From Brachycybe producta (taxonomy: Eukaryota; Arthropoda; Diplopoda; Playtdesmida; Andrognathidae), in assembly GCA_036925085.1 (NCBI GenBank), contig JAUPFP010000008.1, positions 4,737,277-4,801,276 of the forward strand: 64,000 bases of DNA. The letters are read 5' to 3'. A program made the translations under genes and the position numbers. Below, in pieces: positions 24,658 through 58,024 of the stretch. The first letter of the stretch is position 1; each line of letters opens with the position of its first letter. The notes under the pieces are model-generated. The model was not told the DNA's origin and did not search any database. It saw only the letters and a list, made by a program, of their open reading frames with translations.

Positions 24658-26247
24658 CTTTTTATTAGATCGGACGTACGTTATACCCTGTATTTGTTCA
24701 ATGACAAATCAAAGTTCAAAATAGTATGCAGTTAGAAAATATGGTTACATCACGCAACTAGTTAATATGAAAGCAAAAATTAGAAAACATTTAAGGAAAC
24801 AACAAACGTCCTTCAGATTGAAATTAATCCTAGTTAACTAGGGTTAATTGGGGGAGAAAAAACGGCATGGGGGAAAATAATTTGTAAGGCCATGAGGATT
24901 GAAACTCCAAAATTGTTTACAAATCCAATTTCTCTTTAAATTTAAGCGTAGTTTTTTTTTTGTCAAAATCTCACTTGGTTCAATTTTTGTTTTTGCTATT
25001 TTGCGCAAACTGCCAGCAAGCGGAGCGAATACAAGCGCATGAAACCAGCAAAATCTGTTTTTTTTTCTAAAATATTTTCTTACTTTCCTTTATTTTCCCC
25101 CCAAATGTGTCATTTTTTAAAAAAAATCTTTCTGATCCTTTTTCTTGTGCAATGATTTCATTATAATTTCAATATTTTACCATAAAAGCAGCCCTCTAAT
25201 GAAAAACACCGGCCCTCGAACTAAGTACACCATTATCAGGAATATGGCCGATAGGTCAGTCCACTCCTGCAGTGACATTCAGCAAAACATTTGATTTCAG
25301 AGTCAATTTCAATTAAATTTGAAGGCAGTGCATCAAACCTTTTCATAAATAATTTGTATACTCGCATAAATAATAACCCTTATTAGGTTACGTTATAAAT
25401 ATGGTTTGCGTTACTTGTGCAATTAATTAAGCAATTTTTTGTAATATGTGTTTATTTACTTTTGTTATTGTTTATTAGTTATCATAGATGTAATTGATAT
25501 CTGTGTTTATGTATTTCTAATTACCTTGAAAGTGAAGTTGAAGTAATTTTAAATTGGTTGACCCCATTGAATTTTGATTACCAAGAATTAGTTGTTTTTA
25601 AAACTGTTTTCAACATTTAAGTCAGTATTGTTTCATTAAGAATATCAGTTTTCAGTTCGACTAAATTAAACAATTGCGAGTATAAATGTGTAGGTTTAAG
25701 AAAAACGATTTCTAAGTTAGAAACTATAAGTGATAACTGAATTCTGTGTTGACCCATCCTGGGTTATGAAGTGTGATTTTTTTAAGTGAAAGCTGCTTTG
25801 AGGACAGTGATTGTTTTGTTGTGACATGTTTGATTTGCTTTGGAACATAATTAAAAAGATTATAAACAACATTCTTGTTTTTGGACACCCGGTCACATTA
25901 CACTGACTACATTTACAGCATGATTCACTGTCATAAAACCTGTTATAAATTATGGTTGAGATAGGACTTGTACTACTGTAAATGCAAGATTACTTCCACA
26001 GACATTTGTTTCAATAGATGGTGCAAGATTCACAGCAACATTTGTCCACATTCCTTACATTGACAAATGCTGTAATATAATAGCCAGTCTAAGGCCACAT
26101 TCCTTAATTCTAAATGTTAGTTAACAGTCTAGAACATTAGCAATGCTCATTTATCGCATTATATGCTCATCATTTAAGGAGGCAACGACCCTTGACAGAG
26201 TCATGTGCCTGTCATCTACTATTTATTCAATGATGCGATGCATAAAG

Positions 26248-26803
26248 GTTAAGAAGAAGGTCTGTTACTTTACCCTAGTTAGACCTATCTTAGAATATTG
26301 TTCCCCAATTTGGAACTCATTTAGAAATAATCTAAAACAAGAAATAGAAATGGTGCAGCGTAGGGCTGCAAGATTTGTAAAGGGACGGTATGCGTATACT
26401 GACAGCGTATCGTCTATGCTCCAAGAGCTAGAATGGGAATCATTAGCAAGCCGAAGAAATGAGCAAAGCCTCACTCTTCTGGGACGTTTGCTGTCTTGTG
26501 ATAACATTACCCTGCTTAATGGTTTACTAACTAGAAATCCTCGTAAAGGTAGATTTGGGCATTCAAAAACTTTCAAAGAATTAATGGCTAGGACTGATGC
26601 ATATTTTTGGTCTTTTCTTCCTAATGTTATTAGACTATGGAATTCTCTTCCTGTGAACAGTTCTTTGTTAGGACGATTTCAATTTCATGATGATGTCTTA
26701 TTTTTAAATAATGACAATCAGTCGTGATTGGGAGCAATCCCTCCCTGCCACATGGCTTTCGAGCTGATTGCAGGTGTATTTAATTGAATTGAACTGAATA
26801 AAC
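26248..26803 (+). mobile_element. 5'-truncated LINE fragment, C-terminal end of reverse transcriptase ORF
   Basis: The reading frame ending with stop TGA at 26725-26727 contains the hallmark of the region after the RT domain of CR1/jockey-type LINEs: TLVRPILEYCSPIWN, VQRRAARFV, then a tail with RLWNSLP. The 3' end has repeated TTGAA-like units and no poly(A) tail. The 5' limit is inferred because ATGC.ATGCATAAAG just before 26248, and AACAATATTTAAA just after 26801, are contiguous in the other BHMT unit (21186-21215). The first 35 codons of the open frame would then be host flank. Dead on arrival: no endonuclease or RT core. Confidence 0.85.
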
Positions 26804-27070
26804 AACAATATTTAAATGTCATTTTAATGTCCCTAATATGATTATAGAGGAAAGTCATGCAGAAGTTATGATCGATGCATATCAGGTATATCGAACTTTA
26901 CAAATAGAATTATACAGCCGAACAAATGGATAGCCACTAGAATAGAAATAACATACCAGCACAGTGTGTGTCACACTACTTGGATCTGTCACTATGCCTA
27001 GTTTTGTGCATTTTTATGATTTACTATATGGTAATAATGCCAATAATTTATTTGCAAAGAGTTTGTTTCA

Positions 27071-27076
27071 TTTATT
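27071..27076 (-). terminator. Candidate polyadenylation signal of BHMT copy 3
   Basis: AATAAA on the minus strand, about 200 bp past the stop, in the block shared with copy 2. Confidence 0.45.
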
Positions 27077-27274
27077 GAATTTTTTGGTTTTTGTACAATT
27101 AGAAACGATCACCTAAGAAACACAATTTTAATTCATTCTATTTTATAACGATCAGTTTTCTTTCAAAAACAGTATCATTAAATCAGAAAAATAGCCAAGA
27201 GAAAACAAGTATTACTTATAGTATCATGCCGCATTATTACATCACTTTTGGAGTGGCCTATTGCTCTTGCATCT

Positions 27275-28997
27275 TCAGTTGGTTTTGTTCTTGTTCCTGT
27301 TGCTTTGACTGACACAATCACCCTGTGGTCGTGACATGCTAGCAGAATGAGGACGTCCAGAAGCAGGTTTTAGATTTTCCCAGTATTGACGGTTAGCTCT
27401 GTCATCATTATCCATAAAAAATAATTATTAATGTAAATTCTTATCAATGTTGTCAGCGTTTATTGAAAGATGTATTAATTAATAAAACCTACCTTGCTCG
27501 AACCCATGGCTTTGTGTGCATTTTCAGTCCAGCGGCCCACAAGTCGTGTTTCTCGGATCCAGCAGGCAGACGGCCTCTTTCGGGAGCTAGCTCTTCAGCA
27601 ATTGCTCTAATGTGGTATGCTTCAAATCCGCAGCAACCTCCGATGTAACGCACGCCCATTTCGTAAGCCTTACGAGCATATGCGTGGATGTCCCATCTGG
27701 TGCAGGTGCGAGGTTCAAGAGCTGTAGTCGATAAAGACAAAACATTTATTTTTGCTCAAAAAACACGTTGCTTTTAAAATATGACGTTATTCACCAAAGG
27801 GAAATTCGGGGAATTGGACGAAGCCTTCATGGTCTGCATCAGGAGTGTGGTATCCTAATGGTTGGCACATGAGGTAGGCTTTAAGACCGGCCTTTTCTAA
27901 TCCGTGTTTCATGATACGAAGAGTATCCAAAGAAAGCATTGGATCAAAAAGACAATTGACTCCGATAATGTCAGCTCCTGCAAAAACAGAAAATTCAGAT
28001 TTAAACCAAGCCCCTCATACACATACACAAAAGACATTACCGGCTCTAACCATGCGGACTGCGCACTGTTCAGTGGGCACTCCGTCTATGTCACCATTTG
28101 GACCAATGCACATGTTGGCAGCAATCGGTTTGCCTGCAGACTTGCACACCTCAATGGCCCATTCAATTTCTTCAATGTTGGCAAACAGCTACAATTTAAA
28201 CAGAAAGACAAAGTAAATACCTATTCAATTTCAAGTCCTGCAAAATAGTCAGATAATTCACAACTTGAAATGTATTTATCTTACCTCACATAGCAAAAAG
28301 TCAGCATCTTTAAAAGCTTCAACTTGTTTGCGAAACTCTTGTTGAACAACAGCCTTTGGTTTTCCGGCCATGTAGGATGGTGTTTGGCTCAACGAACCGA
28401 GCACCAAAGCATTTCCTTCAGCAGCCACTTCTTTGGCAATTTTGCAAGCTGCAGCATTGATCGCATTCACCTGTGTAGTTCGTAATTAGAATTGATGAGT
28501 TTCATAATTATTAGTTATGTACAAATATTCTCAGAAAAGAAGCTTCTCCGTACCGACAATTTCCCAGCAGCATTGTTGCCAAGGTTGTTAAGTTTATCTT
28601 CACTGGCATAAAATGTAAATGCCTGCAACACATCAGCACCAGCTCTCAAGAATTCTCTGTGTAATTGTTTCACTGTAAATATATTTAGGTTAGAAATATT
28701 TTAGAGAAGATAAAAAATTTGAACTAATTAATACCGGCTTCAGGATGTTCAATGCTAGCTTCTGGTGTCCAAGGACCGGCTTTGACGTAGCCTCTCTTTT
28801 CCAACTGAAACACATATCCACCATCACCGACGACGACACCTTCGGCCAATCGTTCCAAAATTCCCTAAGAAATTAATTTATAAAAATTTAAGAATTTGGC
28901 AAGATTTTTTAAAAACTCCCATAAAATGACTTTTTGCGAAACAAAATTTGGAACATAAATGTTGAAAATATACCTTTTTACTGTTTTTACTGTTCAT
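27275..28997 (-). CDS. Betaine-homocysteine S-methyltransferase paralogue, copy 3 (380 aa, complete)
   Basis: Exons: 28974-28997, 28735-28864, 28554-28672, 28285-28470, 28041-28188, 27795-27977, 27493-27721 and 27275-27398. It is very close to copy 2, introns included. Exon 1 encodes MNSKNSKK, three codons longer than in the other copies. Zinc ligands Cys211 and Cys293/Cys294 are kept. The residue matching human Tyr160 is Leu154. The His that follows the first zinc Cys in copies 1 and 2 (GVNCHFDP) is Leu212 here. The C-terminus is a unique basic, Asn/Lys-rich tail ending in SNRNKNKTN. The gene is divergently oriented to DMGDH. The open frame suggests function, but specificity may have changed. 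Confidence 0.93.
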
Positions 28998-29620
28998 TTT
29001 GAGATTTGTTGTTCGAAAACCAAATTGTCAATGCAATGAAGAAGAACAAATGAAGATGAAAGAGGAAGAAAACAAATTTAGACAACGTTTATATAGTCAA
29101 ACAAATTCAGATTTTTTTGATAATAGAATGTTACTAACCAGTGATTACACGCCTATGATAACAAGGTCATCAGATGTCTGGTCATCTTTTGTAATCTGAT
29201 TTAGTTATCAAAATTAACTAATCAGGCTGACGTGGCAAAAGTAACAGTTTCTTTTAATATATAAACAATATGTTTTGACAACTATAACCTATTCTTTCCT
29301 TTCTATGTTACTGTACCATAAATAGAAATTTATCTACAAGGGTGTCTCATAAGCTTGGATTAATAGAACAAATGTAGTGCCACTGTTTCCATGAGATCAA
29401 ACATATGGGGATACCCTGTAATGACTTCAAATCGAAGTCCAAAATGGTATGATGGTACTCCGCAACATAATTTTTATCATGCCACTAGTTACTATAAGAG
29501 CAAAGACTAGAAAACATTCAATGACACAAAAAACGTCCTTGAGATTAAAATTAATCACAGTGACCTCCAACAAAACCTTAAGAGGTTGGAAAGAAAAATA
29601 TATTAAGAGCTTTTAAAAAC
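28998..29620. promoter_or_regulatory. Divergent BHMT-3/DMGDH promoter region
   Basis: Only 623 bp separate the two start codons. The BHMT side has a TATA box. The DMGDH side has only a weak AATATATTAAG about 20 bp before its ATG. Most of the spacer is duplicated upstream of BHMT copy 2. Shared regulation is inferred from the geometry. Confidence 0.55.
29088..29095 (-). promoter_or_regulatory. TATA box of BHMT copy 3
   Basis: CTATATAAACG on the minus strand, 91-98 bp upstream of the ATG; also found in copies 1 and 2. Confidence 0.65.
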
Positions 29621-35153
<5,533 letters not shown>

Positions 35154-35477
35154 TAAATGAATAAGAACTTAAAATTGACCACTCGTCTATTAACGTTTAC
35201 ACCAAAAAAAGTATACAGACATTCCCAAAGTGCGAGCATAAAGTACGATCGAACTTATTTCATTTACACCAAAAAGTTTTATCGTAGATCGTACAAAAAC
35301 GAACTTCTCGACAAATACTCGAAATGATCACTAAACTTTAAAAAAACAACAATTGTGTTTTTGTTCAGGAAAACCCCATTAGCCATTTATTGAGTATACA
35401 TGTACATGATTGTGTACAAAGACGGCTTTTCTTTTCTATCTCTCTCTCTCTCTTTCGATCAATAATTATCCTACAGA

Positions 35478-35483
35478 AATAAA
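35478..35483 (+). terminator. Candidate DMGDH polyadenylation signal
   Basis: AATAAA 325 bp after the stop; a second possible signal lies near 35731. Confidence 0.4.
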
Positions 35484-36538
35484 ATTATTGGAAAATTAAT
35501 TAGGGTTTTGGTGGAAAAAAAATGACACAATGATTATCACAAATTTTACACTGTCCCAAGAAATAAAGGACACACTTTTTGTTTTTAAAAAAAGTTTTGT
35601 ACAACTTCTGTTCTATTTTGCATGAAAATTGTGATTACACGATTTTAAGTTAAATTTTCAGCTTACGAGTGTAAGTAGAAGACTGACGCGGTCAAACGCA
35701 ACTGTCCAAATATTTGTTGTTCGAGTATATAAATAAAAACAATGTACTACTAAATCTTTATGTACAAATAAATGAGACACAATCATCATTTAACTTCATT
35801 TTCATCTCCACTCCATAATACAACGTAAAAGCAGTGTTCATTAAACTACTTTTACACGCTGCTCAAACACCTTCAAAAAAGGATCACGGAAATAAAAATA
35901 AAGCAAACAACTTGCAACGAAGGGCTTCATTATGATACAGATATTTTCTTAAAAATCAAAGAATAATTTTAAACATAAAATTATAAAAAGAAAACTAGCA
36001 GGGTTGATACACTCCTTTGTTTAAATCACGTTTTTCAAAAATTAAATCAAATTTGAACTTAAATTTATTTGTTAACTTTAAAGTTAATTAATGAAGTTTA
36101 TAAAAAAAATCAGTCAATTTCAATTAAAATTTGAAAGTAGTAAGTCAAACTTTTTCATAATTAATTTGAATATTTTCATAATTAATAATCTTGATTAGGG
36201 GTACGTTATAACTTATTATGATTTTGCTTTTTGATTCAAAATTTAAATATATTTTTTATGATTAATTTCAATTAAAAAAACTCAAATTTTTTCATTAAAA
36301 ATGTTAAGGTTTATTTTCAACCCTGCTTAGAGAAACTTTGTAAGAAATGTCACACACGATTTGCGCGCATTTATAATTGTTGATTTCATAAAAATAAACT
36401 GTGAAGAAATACTGTACTATATATGAAATTTTTGAATGTTTATAAGAGCGTATTTGTACGAAATCGCAACGAGCCTAAAAAAAACTGCAGATTTTATGAC
36501 GAAATCAGAAATGAAGTAAAAAAAAATTAATTTTTTTG

Positions 36539-37455
36539 TTACCCTCCTGGAAAAATCATGCAGATTTCTGTAAGGTTTTATTCCTTTTCTTACTGTGCAT
36601 TGACTTTCTGCAGAACTTTTGAAATTCTTCATATTTTTATTCTGTAGAATTTATCTGCACACTGTGTATAACATTTCACTTGGAAATTGTAATGCTATTA
36701 CAATAGTTAAATCTGCAGAACAATTCTACAGGAAATATTGCACAGCATTAGCTGTGTACTCAAAACCCAACAGAGAAAACCTGCAGAAATATTTGTGATT
36801 TTAATATTTTTATTCTGCAGAATTACTCTGCTTACTGTGCATAAAATCTCATTTGAAAATCCTAATACATGGTTAAAAACATTTACAAATGTATTAGGGG
36901 ATTTCCCCTTTTGAGTTCAGTTATGTTCAGTTATTTCATTTTTTTGAGTGGGTGTTTATTTTGAGTTTGTTTAGTTTTGGAAGTGTGGGTGTATGACTTC
37001 AGTTTGTAACGGTTATTTCATTACACTGTTTAGCTTATTGTCTGTCTGTCTTGCTTCAGAAAAGGTAAATTTTCTTATTTAAAAATGGAAATGGTTTAAT
37101 CCTATTATTTCATTAAATGTTTTTGGATTGATTAATATTTTTTCATTTAAACTTTCCATTTTTAAGTGTAGGCATTGTTTTCACTGTGGCGAAATTAATT
37201 TGCAGGGTTAGAGTTTTGTGAATACACAGAAACATACAGAAACATAGCTGCAGAAATATTCTGCAAAATTCTGCAGAGATAGTCTGCATAACTCTGCTGA
37301 AAGATTCTACAACTACTCTGCAGAAAGATTCTGCATAATATAATCAACATAAAAATTCCTGAAGAAACAATGTTCCAATTTTAGTCAGAAGGCCTCTGCA
37401 GAAACATGTAGATAAAATTCTACAGAATCCTGATATAAAATTTCCAGGAGGGTAA
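36539..37455. mobile_element. 917-bp non-autonomous DNA transposon with internal TTCTGCAGAA array
   Basis: The ends are 15-bp perfect inverted repeats TTACCCTCCTGGAAA. Both subterminal regions are dense in TCTGCAGA and close variants, over fifteen by eye, while the middle (36900-37200) has almost none. No transposase frame is present. Superfamily unknown. Confidence 0.75.
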
Positions 37456-38655
37456 TTATTGTATTTCGTACAAAATTTCGCTTTCTTTTATTCCTAATAG
37501 TTTCAATCAAAGTTTCAGGATTATGAAATACATTGGCAAAAAAAAACTATTTCCGGTACATGTTTCAATTTGGACAGCATCATTAATAACTAGAAATAAT
37601 AAATTAGTAGTGACAGTTGGTTTTGATTTAAAAAAGACCCAACTTTGGACTACTAAATATTAATATTCTGGGTGATTTTAGGAAATAAAAAAGAGTGGAA
37701 TATCGAATAGTAATTAATAGGATTTGCAAAGATCCAAAATTTTACGTACACACCGTATTTACAATTGCTGTTACAAGCTAATGTCGAAATTCATGTTCAT
37801 TGGAAATTGCAAAGTTTTATTTACAAGGGATAGATAGGCTTTACAATTGAACTTCGTCATCTGGACCACAAACACAAAGACAACAGTCAAAATAGTTGCA
37901 GACATAAAATCAAAATGAATAATCTACAATGTCTGACACAAAATGAAGAAGACACAGTAGCAGAAGCTAATAAGAAAATAAAAACCGAAAAAGTTAAGCC
38001 ACTGTCTAGAGTTTGAAAATGATTTCACTAATTATTAACAGCTCGATGCACTAATTTGATGTAATTCAACGAAACAGTTGCTGATTTCATTGCATTGCAA
38101 TATAATATATTAAAAATTATTAAAATTATAATTTATAAAAAAAATTCTATAAACCCCAATCCCCACGGTGTCCTTTGCTATTTCCCCAAACGTCAAGCGA
38201 GAAAAATAAAATAAACCTAATAACTAATAGAAAGAGTTCGAAATGTCCATTTAAAACTACTGATTGCCGTCAATTCAATGATCAGCACTTATTAATAAGA
38301 CAACATGCATTGCATAGCACAAAATGAATCATTTTTTTTCAACAAATTTTCAATTGACAACTATGTATTGAAGGAGAAGAGTCAAAATGAAATCTCTACT
38401 ACAAGATTTGTTTCCTCCTCATTAATTTAAGAAAAAAAAAAAAAAGAATAAAATAAGATAAAAAATACAAGTTGATAATCAACAAAAAAAGTTAAAACAT
38501 TTTTCTAAATTAAAACAATTTTTTTTTACAAAATTTGGTGTAAATTCGGATTTAGTAGTTTGTAGCTGAAGATGAAATGATAATGACAATACGTTTCGTC
38601 TGCAGACAATTTAATAAACCCGCCTTTAAAATTTTACCATAATGCCAGTGTGAAC

Positions 38656-39371
38656 CAGGGTGGCTGATTTGTTCATTTGAATAAATACATTATATAATAT
38701 TATAATATCAATATATTTTGTTTAAATGTAAATCGTTTTTCTTTAATTTAAATCAGTATTTTTTTATTTAAATAAAACTTCTCCAGTTTGTTTTAATTTT
38801 TAATTTTATTCAGCATGCACATCAACAAAACTTAAAAATGAAAACAAATTACATCAATTTTTATTTAAATCAAGAAATAAGCTTTATTAAAGATATTAAT
38901 TATGCTATGTTATTTACCTGTTACTAGGGCTCAAATTTGTGTGTCGGAATTGCGTTCAATTTTTGCCAAAATTCGGTTTTATTCTAAAATTTTTACTTTT
39001 ATGTAATATCAAGCACATGTTTCTCAATCTGTGGCCCAATTGCCAATTGTGATGTACCAATCCCGTTTAAATCAACTAACACCAATAGGTTTTTTCAACC
39101 AAAAACAGTAGTTAGACGTTAGAACTCTAGTTGACAACTTATAGTAACCAGAACTCTAGCCTTTAACCAGCCTTTTTGATTAGAAAAAGGATAATTGCAG
39201 TTGCTCTAACGATGATGATTACTTCACTATTAGCACTTGGGCCACATATTGCGAAACATTTGCTTTATATTGCATAAAAGTAAAAATTTCAGAATAAAAG
39301 CAAAATTTGGCAAAAATTGAACACAATAAAATCAGACTTAAATGAGGATGATTTAAATCACCGCCACCCTG
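38656..39371. mobile_element. hAT-like non-autonomous element
   Basis: 716 bp with ends CAGGGTGGC and GCCACCCTG and repeated TTTAAATCA motifs inside. The 8-bp flanks GTGTGAAC and TTGTGCAC agree at 6 of 8, as expected for an old hAT target duplication. Confidence 0.65.
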
Positions 39372-41448
39372 TTGTGCACCGAAAAAAAATGTCAATACTA
39401 CTAGAATGATAAATGACCAAAAAAATAGCCTCTTGTTGGATATAGAATGAAACATAAAAAAGACAAAAATGAAAGTGAAAATGAAAATAGAAGGTGAAAA
39501 CGTTAATTAGGATTTTAAACAACGAACATGATCATATCATCATCAATCTGTTAAAACCCTAAAACTACAACTTATTTACAGACTTCAAAATTCTAAAAAT
39601 AAAACTGATAGGCTATATATAAAAAATTCAAATGTTGCCGAGGATAAATGGGCAAAGTTTTGTTCAAATATAATACAAAACAACTCGACCCACACCACAG
39701 TATGTCTTCCAGCCCCCTCCAGTCCATTTAAAAATTATGTTGTTTTCTTTTTTTAAAAAAAAAAATCTGTACATATTTCAAATTTACGATAAAAGACGAG
39801 TTATACAATTAAGTCTTTTTTCTTTCTCCCCTTCAGTTTTTCCTTTTAACTTTCAAACTATTCCTACAATATGTACAAAATTGTCCACAACGAGAATGAT
39901 GGCCAGAGGAACCGGACAAGAAATAGACACATTTACATGCAGTAATTTGAATAATAACTTAAGTCAACTAACTTCATTCACTCCATAGCTTTTTTTTTGT
40001 TGTCGATTTCTGTTATTGACTTCGGTAAACGTCAATAAATGAACTTAACTGACATAACAATATTATGTGGTATTATATATATATTTTTTTTTTGGTTCGG
40101 AAACTGAAAACATTACAATCATTAATTGTCAATAATTACAAACTTAGGTTTGTATATTATAAACATGAATTCATCGCACAATAAAAATGAAATCTACAAG
40201 ATCGTAATATGTCCCTTTAATATGGTGACTGGTGCATCCGAGCCAAGTGTTCTTTCTCCTACCTCAACTATTCACTTTCAGAAGAAATACAACACGAGCA
40301 CAAAGACACACACATGTATATAGAAGATGAGAGAGAGTATCAACTAGAATGTTCCAAAATCGGTTGACAAAATATTATTAAACTACTTCCGTTCTGCGTA
40401 AAGTTTGCTCCATCAGTCAGTCGTAAAGAAAAGAAAATGGGACTGAACGTGAATAATTTTCTTTTAAAGACACATCAAATAGCAGAGAAATAGTTGTGTT
40501 TGACGATGAACTTCCGAACGTCTACTCAGCATATTAACAAGCGAAAACCAATCAGTCATCAGTTGTCGACATAAACAAGAGCCAAGTATTTTAAAAGTGT
40601 TCCAAACTGATGATGTACATGAAGAAGAAAAAGAATTTAGCAATTGCACATATGAAAAATCATAAATAACATCAAACTAGCTAAATCTCAAATCTAATAA
40701 TACTGCATTGTGGTTCCCCTCACAAACAACCACACGTTTTTTCTTCTTCTACCAGAGTATTGTTTTCTTTCTGAGAGGAGCAAAGATTAATAAAAAAAAG
40801 CCATTCGTAGCTTTACATTTGTTGTTTTGGGAGAAACAAACAACAAACTTTTGATTTCGTCCATCTTTAGATTTTGCTATTTGTACAAAAAAACGGCACA
40901 TAAAAACAAAGAATGACAGTGGCTTACGGCACAACTCTTTTTTTTTTTTGTTCATCCAATGTCAAAACTGGGTTTTGTCCCGTTTGTTCATTTCGGCAAA
41001 GATCCGAACACGAATGGAAGTCTCGGCGGGTTTCAAAAATCTTGAATAATCTCTTCGCATTCCATTTGGAAGAAACGTGTACAGAAAGTGGATGGCAGCA
41101 GTCGGAAAACAAAAAAAAAACTACTCCACAAACAGGAGAGAAAGTGGCACGGCAACAAAAACTTCATCCATTTCTTTTTGTTTATATTTGTTCGGAAGCA
41201 GATAGGAGGGCGAATTCCAGTTCGGATGGATTATGACGTTATTACGCAGAACCTCCTTCGAAATCGGTAATCGAGACAAGCAGCTGGATGATGTCTATTG
41301 TAAAAAAAAAAGGCCTACAATAACAAAAATTTGTAAACTAGTTTTTGATACAGCTGCTTTCGTCACTGGAATACCAGTCACACCACGATGATTGGCCGAG
41401 AACTTTTCTTCTTTCGTCGTCGCAAACGCTATCATCGTTCTTGCATAG

Positions 41449-57135
<15,687 letters not shown>

Positions 57136-57689
57136 CTGAAATAGAAACCAAAACAAGAAAAATAAAAGTCAAAACCTTTGAAAACAAGTCGATTACCTGC
57201 AGACATTAAATAGGCTTATATAACTGACTTTTTTTCAATTTTTTTATAATATGAATAATATATATATATAAAAAAAAACTTCCATCCGTTTCAGAATATT
57301 GCTTGAATTTCTCAGTCATATGCCTGAAAGCCAAGTTGAAATTTACCGAGAGATTTCAATGCAAATTCTAAATGAAAACCATTTTATTTCTTTTTGTCCA
57401 AGATATAATAATATAATGGAGATGTTTTTGTAAAGAACGCAAAAAATCAATGACTTGTTCAAAAACATGAGTTGGAATATCTATTGTGTGTACTTAATAG
57501 GCAATACAGATATAAAGAAAAAAAAATTCCTCAATTTTTCTTAGATGAAAATATAAACATATCTCTATAAGAACTTACGATGATATATTTATAAATATTT
57601 AACAATAAAGATGTTATTATATTTAAAAAGAAAGTAATATATCTTAACGTTACCGTTAAGTTCATTTTAAAGCTTAAAATGTTCCTCAA

Positions 57690-58024
57690 AACGGGTTATT
57701 CTGCCCTTCAGGATCAACATTAAGAACAACCCGAAGACGTTTAAGAAACTAGACTGGTAGCTCCTATCATTTCATTGTATTTTTTTATGTTGATAACTAT
57801 TAAAGTAACCTTTTTCAGCGAGTTTGAAAATAACCCCAATTGTACAATAAAGTTACTTTATACACGATATATTTTTTTTAATTTTTTGTCTATAAAACGT
57901 TTAATTCGAAATATATCAAGATAAAAATACTATAGAAAGATTCAGCTCGACCATTCTAGTTTCTAACACACTTTCAAGTTTTTCTTAATATAGCCACTGA
58001 AACCATAAAAATAACCAAGAGTTA
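57690..58024. mobile_element. Inverted-repeat MITE family, copy F
   Basis: Left arm AAGAAACTAGACTGGTAGCT and right arm GCTCGACCATTCTAGTTTCT, with an AT-rich centre. Confidence 0.6.

Larger units (their letters stand above)
21190..24840. repeat. Segmental duplication, unit A (carries BHMT copy 2)
   Basis: Matches 26803-29562 by eye across exons, introns, the 3' flank (GTTTCATTTATTGA, CCAGCAC.GTGTGTGTC) and the 5' flank (GTTTATATAG-like TATA, CTATAACCT, ACGTCCTT.AGATT). Unit A carries two insertions absent from unit B. Confidence 0.75.
23791..27274. other. Spacer between BHMT copies 2 and 3
   Basis: Contains the duplicated promoter flank of copy 2 (to about 24840), an (AC)n tract, a foldback MITE (24446-24657), about 1.2 kb of unassigned AT-rich sequence (24840-26050), a LINE fragment (26248-26803) and the 3' flank of copy 3. 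Confidence 0.6.
26803..29562. repeat. Segmental duplication, unit B (carries BHMT copy 3)
   Basis: Counterpart of 21190-24840. Similarity stops about 60 bp before the DMGDH start codon, so the duplicated block includes nearly all of the divergent spacer but none of DMGDH. Confidence 0.72.
35154..41448. other. Intergenic region between convergent DMGDH and Sema1a
   Basis: 6.3 kb without a recognisable gene. It contains the 3' UTRs of both neighbours, a 917-bp TIR transposon (36539-37455), a 716-bp hAT-like element (38656-39371) and much AT-rich sequence. Confidence 0.6.
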
